This document shows, in pieces, positions 34,473-45,908 of a DNA stretch of 64,000 nucleotides. The stretch covers positions 1 to 64,000 of the forward strand of contig VDMD01000054.1 in assembly GCA_007026445.1 (NCBI GenBank), written 5' to 3'. The notes below the pieces were generated by a model that saw only the letters and a list, made by a program, of their open reading frames with translations, ran no database searches and was not told the DNA's origin. Source of the stretch: Schizophyllum amplum. Lineage: Eukaryota; Basidiomycota; Agaricomycetes; Agaricales; Schizophyllaceae. Each line of letters starts with the position of its first letter. Position 1 is the stretch's first letter. Both the position numbers and the translations under genes were made by a program.

Positions 34473-36989
34473 ATGTTTGCTATCTTATTATCCGTCGCTC
34501 TTGCTGCTGTCGACGTTGCGCTGGCCGCACCGATCCCAGATGCGCCCTTTGTGTTTGTTCCACCCACGCCGGTGGTCACCTCGTCCACGATCATTTCGTC
34601 CGCGCCCGCGTCCGTGGTCACGCTGCCCGCGCCAGTGATCACCGGCACCGGCCAGCCCTTGCTCGTTCAACCGCCAACGCCCACCTCCTGGGCCGCACCC
34701 GCACAGATGAGCGATCTCGCCGCCTTCAACATCTCGCACTTCGCCGCCGGCTCAGCCAACCTCCGCCTCGCCACCCTCGCGCCCGAAGCCCATCCCCCAC
34801 CCGCCGATCCCTTCACTCTCTTCTCCTCCGACTCCAACTCTACCAGCTCCTCCTCCAACTCCTCCTCCCGCACCGCCCTCCAACTCCTCTACCCCGCCGA
34901 CTCCATCAACCCCGGCGCGCCCGCCGCCGACCACCCCCTCGGCGGCGCCGAGTTCTACGCCACCCCGCTCGACCTCCGCACCGCGTCCTCCGTCACCCTC
35001 ACCTACGCCGTCTACTTCCCGCCCGCCTTCGACTGGGTCCTCGGCGGGAAGCTTCCGGGCCTCTACGGCGGGCGGCGCGGCTGCTCCGGCGGCGACGCGG
35101 CGGAGGACTGCTTCAGCACGCGGCTCATGTGGCGGAAGGGCGGGGTGGGCGAGCTGTATTTGTACGCGCCCAAGGCGGCGCAGCCGGCGTCGTTGTGTGG
35201 GGCTCCGGGCTCGGTGTGCGATGCTGCTTGGGGGCTGTCTATTGGTCGTGGGGCGTTTCGTTGGGTCGCGGGCGCGTGGACGACTGTTAGTCAGACCGTC
35301 AGGCTGAACACGCCGGGCAAAGCGGACGGAGGCTTCGCTCTGGACGTTGACGGCATACGTGTGGTGGAGAGGAGCGATGTATACTACAGGGGGTTGGGGA
35401 CAATTGTGGAGCCGACGCCGACCGACGCGACGCCCACGCCGACCGACGCGAAACCGACATCGACCAAGCACAAACACCACCACCCCAAACCTACGCCTAC
35501 TCCCGACCCGGGAGACGACGGGGACGATGATGACGATGATGGTGGACTGCTGGGCATCCTGGGCAGCCTGGCGGGTGCGTTGGACGATAACGGCGGCGAG
35601 GGCAAGGGCGTGTTGGACGATGACGGCGAGAGCGCCTTGGACGATGACGGCGAGGGCGACTCCCTGCCTGGTACTTCTGACGACGATGCTGCGCTAGCGA
35701 ACTTGGGGGCGACTGTTGCGATCCCGCTTACCAGCGCGACGATGTCTGCGGCTTCGTCAGCATCACCGACTTCCACTGCATCCCCGACTTCCTCAGTTTC
35801 GGATGACAAAGCCCCAGGCCTCGGCGACCAAGGACAAGCAGTCGGGGCCGCCGCGGCCGCGATGATGGCGGCTGAGAGCGCGATGATGGCGGCTGGCGAG
35901 AGCGCGATGGCGGCTGGCGGGACGGCGCAGGTGGCGTGGGGGATGCCGAGTGCTACTGCTGTTACTGCGAGTGCTACTGTTACTGCGAGTGCTTCTTCGA
36001 CGGCGACAAGCGCGGACTCGACGGTGACAAGCGCGTCTTCGACGGCGAATGAGGCTTCGTCAATGACCACTAGCGTTTCTTCGACGACCCCGACGTCTTC
36101 TTTTGCGACGACCACGATGACTGCTTCTGCGACGACTTCGACGACTGCTTCTGGGACGACTTCGACGACGGCTTCTTCGACGACCACGGCAACTGCTTCT
36201 GCGACGACAGTCGACGCCGCTTCGACGACAGTCGACGCTGCTTCTGCGACGACCTCGACGACTGCTCCTGATCCTAGTCTCCTCGGCATGCAAGCGGGCG
36301 GGGATGCCGATACGCAAGGCGACGGGGATGGCGATACGCAAAACGACGGCGGTTTGCTGGATCCTTCTGACGGCGGATTGCTGGATCCCTCGGACGGCGG
36401 GGTGCTGGGTCCCTCTGACGGCGGTCTGCTGAGTCCCTCTGATGGCGGGCTCCTGGGTCCCTCTGACGGTGGAGAACAAGACGGCGAACCACAAGAGCAA
36501 GACGGCGAACCACAAGACACACCGCCAGTACCGCATCCGGCCGGCTTCGAGGGCTTGTTCTTCAGGTGCGTAGGCTCTGCGATGATCAACGCGTGCTACG
36601 TATTGCTCGATGTTCTGCGCGACTGGGTGCTCTCGGCTCGTCTCGTTGCTCTGTGCTCTGCTCTGGTTGCCCCGCATATCCTGGTGCTTGCGTGCTTGCG
36701 TCTTTCGTGCGGTGTTCTGGCACCACCACACGAGCTTCTATGTTAACTTGGGCTCTCTTCTCTCCTTGTCGTGTCCCCTCTCTCCTCGTCATGCCGACCT
36801 TCTCGTCGTTCCGACCTTCTCGTCGTTCCAACTTTCTCCCCGTCAATCCAACTTCCTGTTCATGATCACCTGTCGCATAAACTAACAACCTCATACAGCA
36901 CTTTCTTCGGCGGGCACGAGGAAGCGTGGGCAACACCGGTCGAACAGCATGTGCTCTTCAAGGATTTTGCGATCGTGCGGAATGCGTGA
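34473..36989 (+). CDS. Secreted polysaccharide lyase, PL14-like, with a long low-complexity insert
   Basis: The coding sequence is exon 34473-36565, a 333-nt intron (GTGCGT donor, CTAAC branch, CAG end) and exon 36899-36989, giving 727 residues. The start was chosen because it opens a signal peptide (MFAILLSVALAAVDVALAA). The frame also extends to 34344 without a signal. The body has features I associate with fungal PL14 lyases: LQLLYPADSINPG, GGAEFYATPLDL, GGKLPGLYGGR, CFSTRLMWR, GELYLYAP, YGLSIGRG-like GLSIGRGAF and VRLNTPG. The last strand, STFFGGHEEAWATP to FKDFAIV, is supplied by exon 2. About 370 residues of Pro/Asp-rich and Ser/Thr/Ala-rich sequence, with five DGGLLDPS-type repeats near 36,350-36,470, separate this strand from the rest. 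It probably acts on uronic-acid polysaccharides outside the cell by beta-elimination, but the substrate cannot be read. Confidence 0.88.
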
Positions 36990-37657
36990 GCAGTGGAGAG
37001 GCAGATGGGCAGTGAGAAACAAGGCAGGCTATGGAGAGGTGGATAGATGGGCGAGATGTACACAGCTCTACGAGCTTTGGATAATGCAGAATACAATCTC
37101 GAATCTGGACGAACTTGCCTGTCGTCGAATCTGGACGAACTTGCCCGTCGTTGAAACTTGAGGACAAGCAGGTGGGCTGCAAGAGCGCGAGAACCCACAA
37201 GGTCAGATATATCCCCTCGTGTTTTCCACTCTAGGGTTAGGGTTACCCAAATGTCCCTAACGCAAAAGAGCCCGCCCAGCCAGAGTGGCCGGAGCGGGAC
37301 TGGGAAATATTGAGACGGTGCATGAGCCGAAGCCCATACAATGCGCAGGCTTTCCCTGAGGACAGGGTCGCCGTGCTATGGAGAACCCCCACGCACCACC
37401 TGCCCAGATACATGAAGGGGCAGATGCCATCAAGGTAAGTATGAGTTGCTCAGGTGAAGGAGGGTGGGCTTTATAATCGGGGAGGGACGCACGGACCAGG
37501 GGTCGTGTACACGTGCGGGCGGCCGACGTGGACCTACATCGTGTGTTAGCGTGTGTTGTTGTGGGAGAGGGAGAGTCTAGTAGGTTCGCGTAGCGCGAGA
37601 GGTGGATACTTGAGTACTGAGTTGATGCAAAAAAATGATACGGGGTATAAAATTTAT
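36990..37657. other. Intergenic region between convergent genes
   Basis: This region holds the 3' ends of the PL14 gene (plus) and the methyltransferase (minus). It contains a short telomere-like stretch (37232-37245) and a direct repeat of CGAATCTGGACGAACTTGCC (about 37,098-37,142). No gene was recognised. Confidence 0.6.
37232..37245. repeat. Interstitial telomere-like motif
   Basis: TAGGGTTAGGGTTA matches just over two turns of TTAGGG, the common fungal telomere repeat. Two units can occur by chance or act as a binding site for Myb-type telobox proteins. Confidence 0.4.
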
Positions 37658-40600
37658 TCAGTCAATGACGATGGCATCCTCCCGCTTTCTGATCCAGTCC
37701 TTCAACATCGCGTGTCTAAGCTCGCGCCCAAGAGCCACCGCCACTGGCCAAGCGAGCGCGTTCCCGATCTGCTTGTGCATCTATTCATATTCACCAGCAT
37801 CAGCATAGGCCACGGCATCAAGACGAATCCAAGACGCACCGTCTCCACGTCGTATTCACCCTTCACGGACTTGAAGACGAACGAGTCGGGGAAGCCCTGC
37901 GCGCGGGCGAGTTCGCGTACGGTAACTAGGCGCCGGCACTGTTTGCACAAACGCGTCAATAGTCGGACCGGGCGCTGCTGATGGGCGAACGTACCCATGG
38001 ATTCAAGCAGCGCGACTGCTTGGCCTTGGGGCCAATGTTGGTACTGACTGTCATGAATATCCCCTTCTCGTCTAGACGGCCGAAATATGCTGCGTGAGGG
38101 TTAGCAAGGTCCCTCGTTGGAGAACAGAGAAAATGCGAACCTTTGTTGTACCCGCCTTGCGCGTTGGCGGATATGGGATTGTGCAGCATGTACGTGTGAT
38201 AATTGCGGGATAGATCTGTAGGATAAAAGTCGTCAGTATCAACGAGAAAGATGATCTATGACAACGTACGCCGCGCGTCTGCATTCGGTAGCATAGGGAT
38301 ATTTACGACGCTGGGTAATGTCAGTAAATGCGAGCGGCGAATGAAAAGATACACAAACCATTTGGAATTCTCCGCCTCGTACACACGCGTGTAGTGCTGC
38401 ATATCGTGAACCTTGCCGTTCCGACGTGCAGCGGCCTGGAAGGCATTCCGAGGCTCCCACTCGTATGCACGGGCAACATCGGTGTATCCAATGATGCGCT
38501 TCTGCGCGTCCACTTTCACCTTTGGAATATTGTCATGAGGATCCTTGTCCGGTGCGATGTCCCTAGCATAATGCTCAGTCGTTGCCACACGCATCGTGCG
38601 AGCAGGGCGCGTACCAGTGGAAACGTTTGAGATCTCCTATCGCATCCCCGATGGTCACCGCGTAGTGAGGGGCGCATCCCTTACTGACATCGGTACTTCG
38701 CAGCTTTATCGAACGCTCTGCGAGACGGAAATTCCAGGTGGTTTTTTGACACGTAACTGGTAACCCCGCGATGTCATGCGTCGGCTGCGGCAGCGCGGGC
38801 AGCGTATGTCCTCTTCTTGCTGCGACTAGAAAGAAACGAACGCGGTCTTGAGGCGTGCCGTAATGCGCCGCTTGCAGGAGCCCGAAGCGCACCTGATAGC
38901 TTAAAGTCTCTGTCAGCACCAGGAGATAACTAAAATTTGAACAACTTGAAGGACGAACCCTAGCTCTGTAAGCCCCCGCACGCAAAGCTTGAGCGACCCG
39001 CTAGCTATCAGACCGCCGGATCCGTCGAGGACCTTGTGGTCCACAAACCCGCGGACGTTCTCCAGGTAGACGTACGTCGGCTTGAGATATTCCACCCAAG
39101 AAAGCACATTGAGGAAGATATTGCTCCGCGCGTCGTCCTGCGCTTTATGCTGGTTGAGGCTGGAGAAAGACTGACTGCAGGAGACGGTAAGTATGTATAA
39201 AAGCCTCCGAAGTCAACACACCTACCATGGAAACCCTGCAGTGATGACCTGAACGTCTCCCGGAAGAGGTGGCGACGGCACGGGTGTCTTATGGTCCCAA
39301 AGCTGCACCGGCGCTCCCGAGTCCTTACCGCCATGCACATGTACCGCGTATCGCAGCATTGTATTAACGCATTGATTATACACCTTTACGTCGGAATCAT
39401 GATTGGCTCTGTCCAAAGAATGAGTCAAGCACGTGGGCGATAGGGAAGGCGATGGTCCACGTACTCGATGGTTTTCGCCGCCGAGGGCGAGAGCTCGATG
39501 GCGTGCGTTAGTTTGAGCGCGCCACCACTCCCCTCTGCAAGTGCAGAGCCGAACGCGCCAACACCTGCGCAAAGGTCGAGAACAGCGAGGGGGCGAGTTT
39601 TTGAAAACCCCTTCTGTTGCTCGATCTCTTCTGTCCACTGGCGCTTCTTGCCAGTCGAGTACTCTGAGACCTTTGCGGCGCCGGACTTTCTGCCGATGTC
39701 GACAAAGGTATATGGTGACGCGCGGAGGGATGGCGGGAGTTTCTTGTACTCGTCTGCAGATACGACGTGGCATCGTCGGATGATGTCGCCGAGCAAGATC
39801 GTCGTGGGTGGCGCTTTGGGGACATGGACATCGTACTGATGTAAGGCATAAGCGAGCAACGGAATGGTAGGCGTGTTTCAGGTGTACCTCGTTTATGCAC
39901 GCATCGCGGGTCGTGGTCGGAAGATCGCGCGCTCGATGTACGCGCCGGACCTTCGCTGTCTCAGATTGTATACTGTTGATTTGACCGATGTGTGCTGGCC
40001 CAGACTCCGCTCTGTATAGGATGTAGTCGCCGCTGTGATATGTCTCCGGCGATCTCTTCCGGTCGACATGAGCACGCAGCTTACAGCACGATCCTACGTC
40101 TTTGCCTTTCGGCTGGCCACAAAAGTTTTCCGGTCCAACATCTGTGAAAGCGCCAGATTTTTGACAATACGCGTACCTGTAATGATCCAATGAGCGAGTA
40201 AATTCATCGGCACAGGTCGTAGTGAAGCCACATACCTCAACCGGCGTTCACCTGGCTTCGCATCACGTCCATCAGCGACAATGGGTAGCGAGCCACATAT
40301 GTCTCGAGTGCGCACCGATGCACACTCGTCCGTCAACATGACCTCGCGCGGCCCTGCAAGCTCGTCGAGCACCGTCTCCCGAGCGGCGACGTATAGGCGT
40401 ACGTGGGCTCGGCCTTTGCCCGCGTCGAAGAACAATATTTGCGCGAGGTGGAAGCAATCCTCGGGTACAATGAGTTGAACGCCTAGACTAGCCCTGGTTG
40501 GCATGTCCTTGCCTTCTGCGCGAGGCAGTAGAACAGTGTCGCCAATCTACATGAGGAAATTACTCGTCAAAATCCTCCTGGTGTACCGATGATGAAAACG

Positions 40601-42335
40601 CACTGAATAGGTTTTGTCGTGGATGCGGACAGTACGTGCGTCGATCTCGGTGGAGGCCTTCGTACTGCGCCTGTCATGAAAGCGTTCCAAAGCACGGATG
40701 ACGATTCCGTGTTCTTTCCTTGCCGCGAAGACCGGGCACGCCGCGTCGTTGCATGTGTGGGTTTGATCTTCGACGCCTAATGTGCACACGCGCGAGGCGT
40801 CATCGGCAGACCCGGGCGTCCCTAGGATGGTAAGACTCCCTACGACGTGCCGACGCGCTAAACGAGCAACGCGTGGGAGGACCTGGGAAGTGCTCTGGGC
40901 ATCGCGGGCGCGCGTCTCCAGGTTGGCGCCGCCACTGCGCTTGCGCTGTTGGGGCGGTTGGGCACGGGACGCACGACGGGCACGAGGACCGCGAGGTGTC
41001 CGGGATTTACTGCGTGAAGGTCTCCTCCCGACGAGTTCGGCAACCAGGGGCGTAGACAGCAGGCCCGCGTCGATTTCCGGTGCTTCTTCTTTTATAAGCG
41101 GCACCTGAGGAAACGACAGGTGAGTCGAACGAATCGATGGTTGAAATTGGTTTACTGACTGCTGCTGCAAGATCTGCTTCAGAAAAGCAATGCCCATATT
41201 CCTTTGCTTTGGTGAGATACTCCTCCGTGAAAACTTCGCGAGAGAGCCCCGTATGCGCGAGCACCAGTTGCGTGATGCGCCGCGGAATCAAGAAGGACAG
41301 GTACATGGACGTATACTCGAGTGAGGGCGCCCGAAGTATATACCATGCGAACGATGTCTGTATCCAAATTCGGCTGCGGAGTGTATTAGAGTGATGCTGT
41401 ATAAGCAATTACAGAGACATCTTCGGAGAGAGGCAACGTCGAACGCCGCCTTGCGCGCCAGCCGCGCCGTCTAGATAATCACGCCGCAGGATCAGCCCTT
41501 GAGACTGAGAAGATACAAGAGGACTTGCGAGCTGCGCGTGCTCGAGATGAAGATGGCGCCGGGAATTCAGGAGCGGGTACTGGCATTCAGATTGAGGCAA
41601 CTGGTTTGCTTACCTGTCGCCGTCGGGCCCGGGTTGCGGATGAAACCACACTGTCATAATTGCAGATAGGTGCACGTAGGGGCGAGCAGGCATCATGCCC
41701 TCGCCCGGCTGTGACGCGCTCGGCCCATTGTCGTTGTCCGTGTCAGCTCCGCTGTCCTCTTCCTGCTCGTCGTCGTCGTCATCCTCCTCCTCATCATCAT
41801 CGTCATCATCAACCACAACCGGCCAGGTGTACCCCGCCGCCTCAAACTGGTAGGCGTTTTCTTTCTCGACCTCACTGAGGTCTAGAAGCTCGCCGGTGCG
41901 GGGGTCAAACACAGCAAAGGCGTCCAAATATCGAACTGGGACAGTTTCAGTGCCTGTGGGGTCGCTAATGGTCGTGTCAAGCTCTCCGGGGAGGACCAGG
42001 TCGGCGGTCTCGCGGACCATGCCTGACCGGCGAGCACAGGCTGGCACTACGCCGTAGTCCTCTTCCGTGGAGGCATGGCGCGGGCGTTTATTAGACTAGT
42101 AGAATCTCGGTATCAGGTAGTAAGCATGAAGCTATCTCCGTACCTGTGAGTTTTGAAGGGGTTGCACGCCAGGTCGCTTGCGCGAAACGACTCCAGCGCT
42201 CGGCGTTGGTGCTACGAGTGTGCTCTGAGACGACTGTGTACTCGTCTGAGAGCTCTGCGAGGTTGCTCCAACCAGGGTTTCCGCTGCAGAAGGCGGTGGA
42301 GCCAGCTCTGGCTTTCGAGATGGCTTGCGTGGCAT
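37658..42335 (-). CDS. DNA (cytosine-5) methyltransferase, DNMT1-type
   Basis: The enzyme transfers a methyl group from S-adenosylmethionine to C5 of cytosine in DNA. From the start at 42335 come a basic Ser-rich N-terminus, an RFTS-like domain (about 42,047-41,150; VPVRYLDAFAVFDP, an acidic insert, then RRITQLVLAH), two BAH domains (IGDTVLLPRAEGKD to about 40,270; then GDYILYRAESGPAHIGQI) and the catalytic domain. The latter shows motif I (VLDLCAGVGAFGSAL, ~39,590), motif IV, motif VI (YVYLENVRGF, ~39,060), motif VIII (QDRVRFFLVAARRG), the VRELARAQGFPD segment and motif X (QIGNALAWPVAVALG). The catalytic Pro-Cys-Gln is created by splicing: TG at 39226 joins T at 39174 across a 51-nt intron (39175-39225). 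The last intron is 37781-37839. The order RFTS-BAH-BAH-MTase fits a maintenance-type enzyme of basidiomycetes. Confidence 0.92.
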
Positions 42336-42751
42336 TGATACGCGGGGCGTATGCTGAGCACGGTAGTAGGGCCTGAGCCCCGAGGGTGCCTTTGCGTCAA
42401 TCTCGACCGGATCGAGTCACAGAAGTCAGTTGGATGGTCCTGCACACAACAGGGTAATAGAGAAAGACAGTCGCCAGATGATATGGCGAAGAAATCTGGA
42501 AGAAACCGGACAAGTTGGAACTTGGAGTTCGGAAAAGAAGTCCGGAGCGTCGGTCCGACAATTTCCCACGATTTGGGTACGAGCCCCCTCAACGCCCTCT
42601 TGCCAGTGACGCTCTCCGTGCGACGTGGCGGACTCGTCAGTGTTGCGCGCGAAGGTTCACAGTCTCCCGGTGCTTCATTCTGTCACACGTCGTATCGGCC
42701 TTGGTTTTGGCGCACAAAGTTCAGACGAGAAAAATTGTGCATCGTCCATTA
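42336..42751. other. Intergenic, promoter side of the methyltransferase
   Basis: This lies between the methyltransferase start and the 3' end of a broken F-box family copy. Open frames occur on both strands but none resembles a protein family I recognise. Confidence 0.5.
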
Positions 42752-43640
42752 TCAGTCACTCGGCGACGGTAGGTACTCGTAGACGAGCAAACGCGTGCCT
42801 TGTAACTCGCACAACCGACCAGACAAGGGACAGAAGTCCAGGACGCCCGAGCGACGGTCTGCCCATTCGGGATCGTGGCGATCTAGCAGCTTGACGAGGG
42901 ATGCACCTCCTGTTCTTTCCTGGGAACTAGTCCCGTCCTCCTGGATATCATCTTCCGGTTCCTCAGGCCTGCGTGCGACATGGATGGTGACACGGGCCAA
43001 GTCGCGGATGTAGGGGATGTCGTCATGGCCCGGGTCGTAGATCGCGGCGAGGATGGTGTCTTCGCAGGGACGGAGAGGCAGCGCTGGTTCCCACCCGAGT
43101 CCTGTTCTAGCCAGAGGTGTGAGGATTCAAGGAGAGCATCGCGGGTTGGTCTTCTAGAGACACGTCCGTTGAGGGCAGCGTGAATCGCGCGAGTTTCCCG
43201 TGCGTCTCACTGATATGAAGGACGTCAAAAAGAAAGACGCCATCCGGTGTAGGGCATATGCTATAAATTAGATATGGATAGTTGATGGTGGGAACGACAG
43301 GAATGGGTTTCACGCGAAAGACCAGAGGTATCCTTGACGTGACTGGGGAGAATGGCGGTATGTCGTATACTAGGAGACCCGATTCTTTGTTGTGAATGAT
43401 GAGGCTATTACAGTGCGTTAAAATTTGTAACACACTGTCTTGGAATTAGGATGGAGGTCAACTGAAATCTGTTCGAGAGTCGCTCACCGAGTCTGCTACC
43501 AAAGGCGGAGCCCCGAGGCAGAACCAGGATGTTATAGTGTTGTTTCCGTAATCCCACTCCCAGACCCCGATCACATTCGGTTCCACGGCAAAAGCAAGGC
43601 GTTGTCCTCTACCACTCTACCACATCTCGACACTTCATCG
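42752..43640 (-). pseudogene. 5'-truncated, frameshifted copy of the second F-box family
   Basis: The sequence matches the C-terminal halves of the genes at 45909 and 49181. Segments line up in order: FAVEPNVIGVW (about 43,600), an intron starting GTGAGC, SGLLVYDIPP (about 43,375), WLEQDSGGN (about 43,110), then after a frameshift LPLRPCEDT, and finally SLVKLLDRHDPEWADRR through GTRLLVYEYLPSPSD ending at 42752. The frame shifts at least twice around 43,080-43,140. Everything upstream of the FAVEP segment, including the F-box, is missing; the sequence turns into the 3' flank of GWT1. It is a dead partial duplicate. Confidence 0.82.
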
Positions 43641-43705
43641 GCACCAGGGCTTTACTCAGACTGCACCAGGGCTTGAATGAGGTTCGAACATGCCACAGCC
43701 CTGTA

Positions 43706-45821
43706 CTAGAGTTGTACCAACCTCCTACGCCTAAACGTCCACGCCACCCAGCACACCACCGCAGCGTACCCACTCAGGATCGCCATCGCCTTCGCGTCGG
43801 ACGCGTACATCGTCTTGACGGCAAAGTTGATGCAGCCGGTGAGCACGTTCGCCTGCGGGGTGTTCGTTTAGCTGGAAGGAATCGGGATAGACGGGGTGCG
43901 ACGACGCCTTCTGAAGCGCGGCGGGGCATTGCTAAACGAGGCGGCGCATCCGGAAGTGCGACGACGCTCTCGGAATCGCGACGACGCCCTCGGACTCGCG
44001 ACGACGCCCTCGGACTCGCGACGGCACCCTCGGAGGTGCGACGGCACCCTCGGACTCGCGACGCCGCCTTCGGAATCGTAACGGCACACCCAAATAAAAA
44101 CATTTCAGCGCACCAACAAGAACAAAGTCAGCCCATTCTTATTCACCGCCTCCAACAGCGGCGGCGCCTCCCGCACCGCACGCGCCGGCGTCCGCTTCAG
44201 CTTCGACGTCGGCGAATAGCGCGCAGGGCACGGGAAGAACACCAGATCGAGCACAAAGTACCCGAGCAGGGCCGTCGTGTTGTACGCGGCGACCCAGAAG
44301 ACGTAGGACAGGTTGACCTGCGAAGAGTACCATGAGTTAACTCGACAATTCAGCTGCAGTCGATAGTCCAACTGCATTTAACGTCAGGCAGTAGAACATA
44401 CCATCCGCCTGGACGCGTCCTCGCCGCCGAGCTTGAAGTAGCGGGAGATGTAGAATGACGCCCACCATAAGAGCGTGTAGCCGAACAGCTCCGTCGCCGT
44501 CTTGTCGTCCTCGCGCGGTTGGGCGAGGCGAGGCACGGTCTTGTCCTTCTCATCTACCGTTGCCTGGATAGCGATGGTGCCCTTCTCGCGTTGCGTGCGG
44601 CGGAAGTACGAGGGCGAGGGCGGCAGGATGAGCGTGCCTGTCGCGAGCCCCAGCAGGTGGATGGAGAGGTAGCCTGCGCCAATAGTCAGCGGGCCTTGGT
44701 AGGATGAATTAAGAAGCTCACCCAACAAAGACATGACACCCTCTTTGTTCTGGCTGATGAGGCCCGTCCGAGGGGCGTGCAGCACGTATTGTTCCAAACC
44801 CCCGACGGTAAGCAGGGCTTGCTGTACTACATTCTGTAGTGAGCGTAGAGCCTAGTTTCACTGCGACGCGACTCACTCATGGCTACTAGTACGCCCAACC
44901 ACGATAGCGACACCCTAGCGATCAGGGGATGCAGGAACACTTGTAGCACAGGCAGCGCGGCGAGCGTGATGAAGAAGTTCCAATGTACGCCGTATTCCGT
45001 TACATGTTCCTGCGCACTAGTCAGCGCGCGCGCAGCCGAGTAAGGGGACATTATACGACACTGGGTACTCGGTGCCCTTGACAAGCGCAACGCGTACGAC
45101 CCCGAGGACGATGATCGGGAGTGTCTTGCGCGCGACGGAGATGATCTTGGGGAGCGCGGGTGCGGAGAGGTAGCCTGGGTCCTTGAGTATGGGCAAAGCG
45201 GAGACGATGCCCTGGGCGAAGACGAAGGCGCCCACGCCAACATCCATCTGCGCAAGCGGTTAGCGTACATGTAGTCAGCTTGACAGTGATTGGTACGCAC
45301 CAGCGACACGCCGAACGTCTCGCACTTTGCGAGCTCGCGCGGGAAGATGGGAAAGTCGACAGCCAGGATCGCGAGGATGGTCATGAGCAGCATGTGCGCG
45401 CGGAATGTGGTCAAGGCGGGGAGCGGCGAAACGCGGGTACTCGCAGGTGAGGGAGCCGGGGAGCGGGACGGTAAAGGAGAGTCCGTGTCTCTAGGTTTCT
45501 TGAGGTAGAGCGCGATGGCCGGCACTAGGAGAGCAAGGACGAGGAGGCTGGGGTTGTTCGCGAAGACCGTCATGCCGAGAAGAAGCGGACCAACGAGGAT
45601 GCCCCATGCCAACAAGGGCGGGACGCGGGGCGTCAGACGCGACTGAACGCCTGCGTGAACTGCAACGGAGAGCTGGGGGGTCAGTTCAGCTTGCTGGTAC
45701 TGGGGAACATGAGGACACGTACGAACGCGACGAGGAGGGATATGGCGTTGATGTGCCCGACGCTGCTCCCCGACAAGCCAGACACGAACGCCTCTTTGTC
45801 GGCCTTGTACGCGCCATTCAT
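43706..45821 (-). CDS. GWT1: GPI-anchored wall transfer protein 1 (inositol acyltransferase)
   Basis: GWT1 (PIG-W in animals) is a multi-pass ER membrane enzyme that acylates inositol in GlcN-PI during GPI anchor synthesis. From the start at 45821 the protein reads MNGAYKADKEAFVSGLSGSS, a typical GWT1 N-terminus, then crosses an intron into hydrophobic helices (LLAWGILVGPLLLGMTVF). Family segments follow: FPRELAKCETFG, MDVGVGAFVFAQGIVSALP, EYGVHWNFFITLAALP, GYLSIHLLGLATG, a Lys/Glu-rich loop, LFGYTLLWWASFYISRYF, SYVFWVAAYNTTALLGYF and the last helices ANVLTGCINF and AAVVCWVAWTF, ending in RRRRLVQL and TAG at 43706-43708. The last intron is 43853-44113 and contains a minisatellite. The start is only 87 bp from the divergent start at 45909. 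Confidence 0.92.
43901..44080. repeat. 20-bp minisatellite inside the last GWT1 intron
   Basis: Nine units of exactly 20 bp follow one another. The core is ACGACGCCCTCGGACTCGCG (perfect at 43981 and 44001), with diverged units on both sides. The intron is 261 nt, against roughly 50-60 nt for its neighbours, and most of the extra length is this array. Confidence 0.92.
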
Positions 45822-45908
45822 CGCGCGTAGAGTGAATCTGATGGAAATTTGGCGGGAGTCAGGATGATCACCTTCTGAATCCGGTCCAGGTCTTTGTTCT
45901 GATCCGTC
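45822..45908. promoter_or_regulatory. Short divergent promoter between GWT1 and an F-box gene
   Basis: Only 87 bp separate the two predicted start codons, so the genes must share or overlap their control sequences. No clear TATA box is visible. Confidence 0.5.

Noticed and set aside
35384..36589. 401-codon open frame antisense to the PL14 gene
   Set aside because: It mirrors the Ser/Thr/Asp-rich insert of the sense gene; the long frame follows from biased codons. It has no start context or domains.
37232..37245. A buried chromosome end
   Set aside because: Just over two TTAGGG units and ordinary genes on both sides; too short to be an old telomere.
42351..42782. 143-codon plus-strand frame upstream of the methyltransferase
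   Set aside because: It overlaps the promoter and the 3' end of the broken F-box copy and has no recognisable features.
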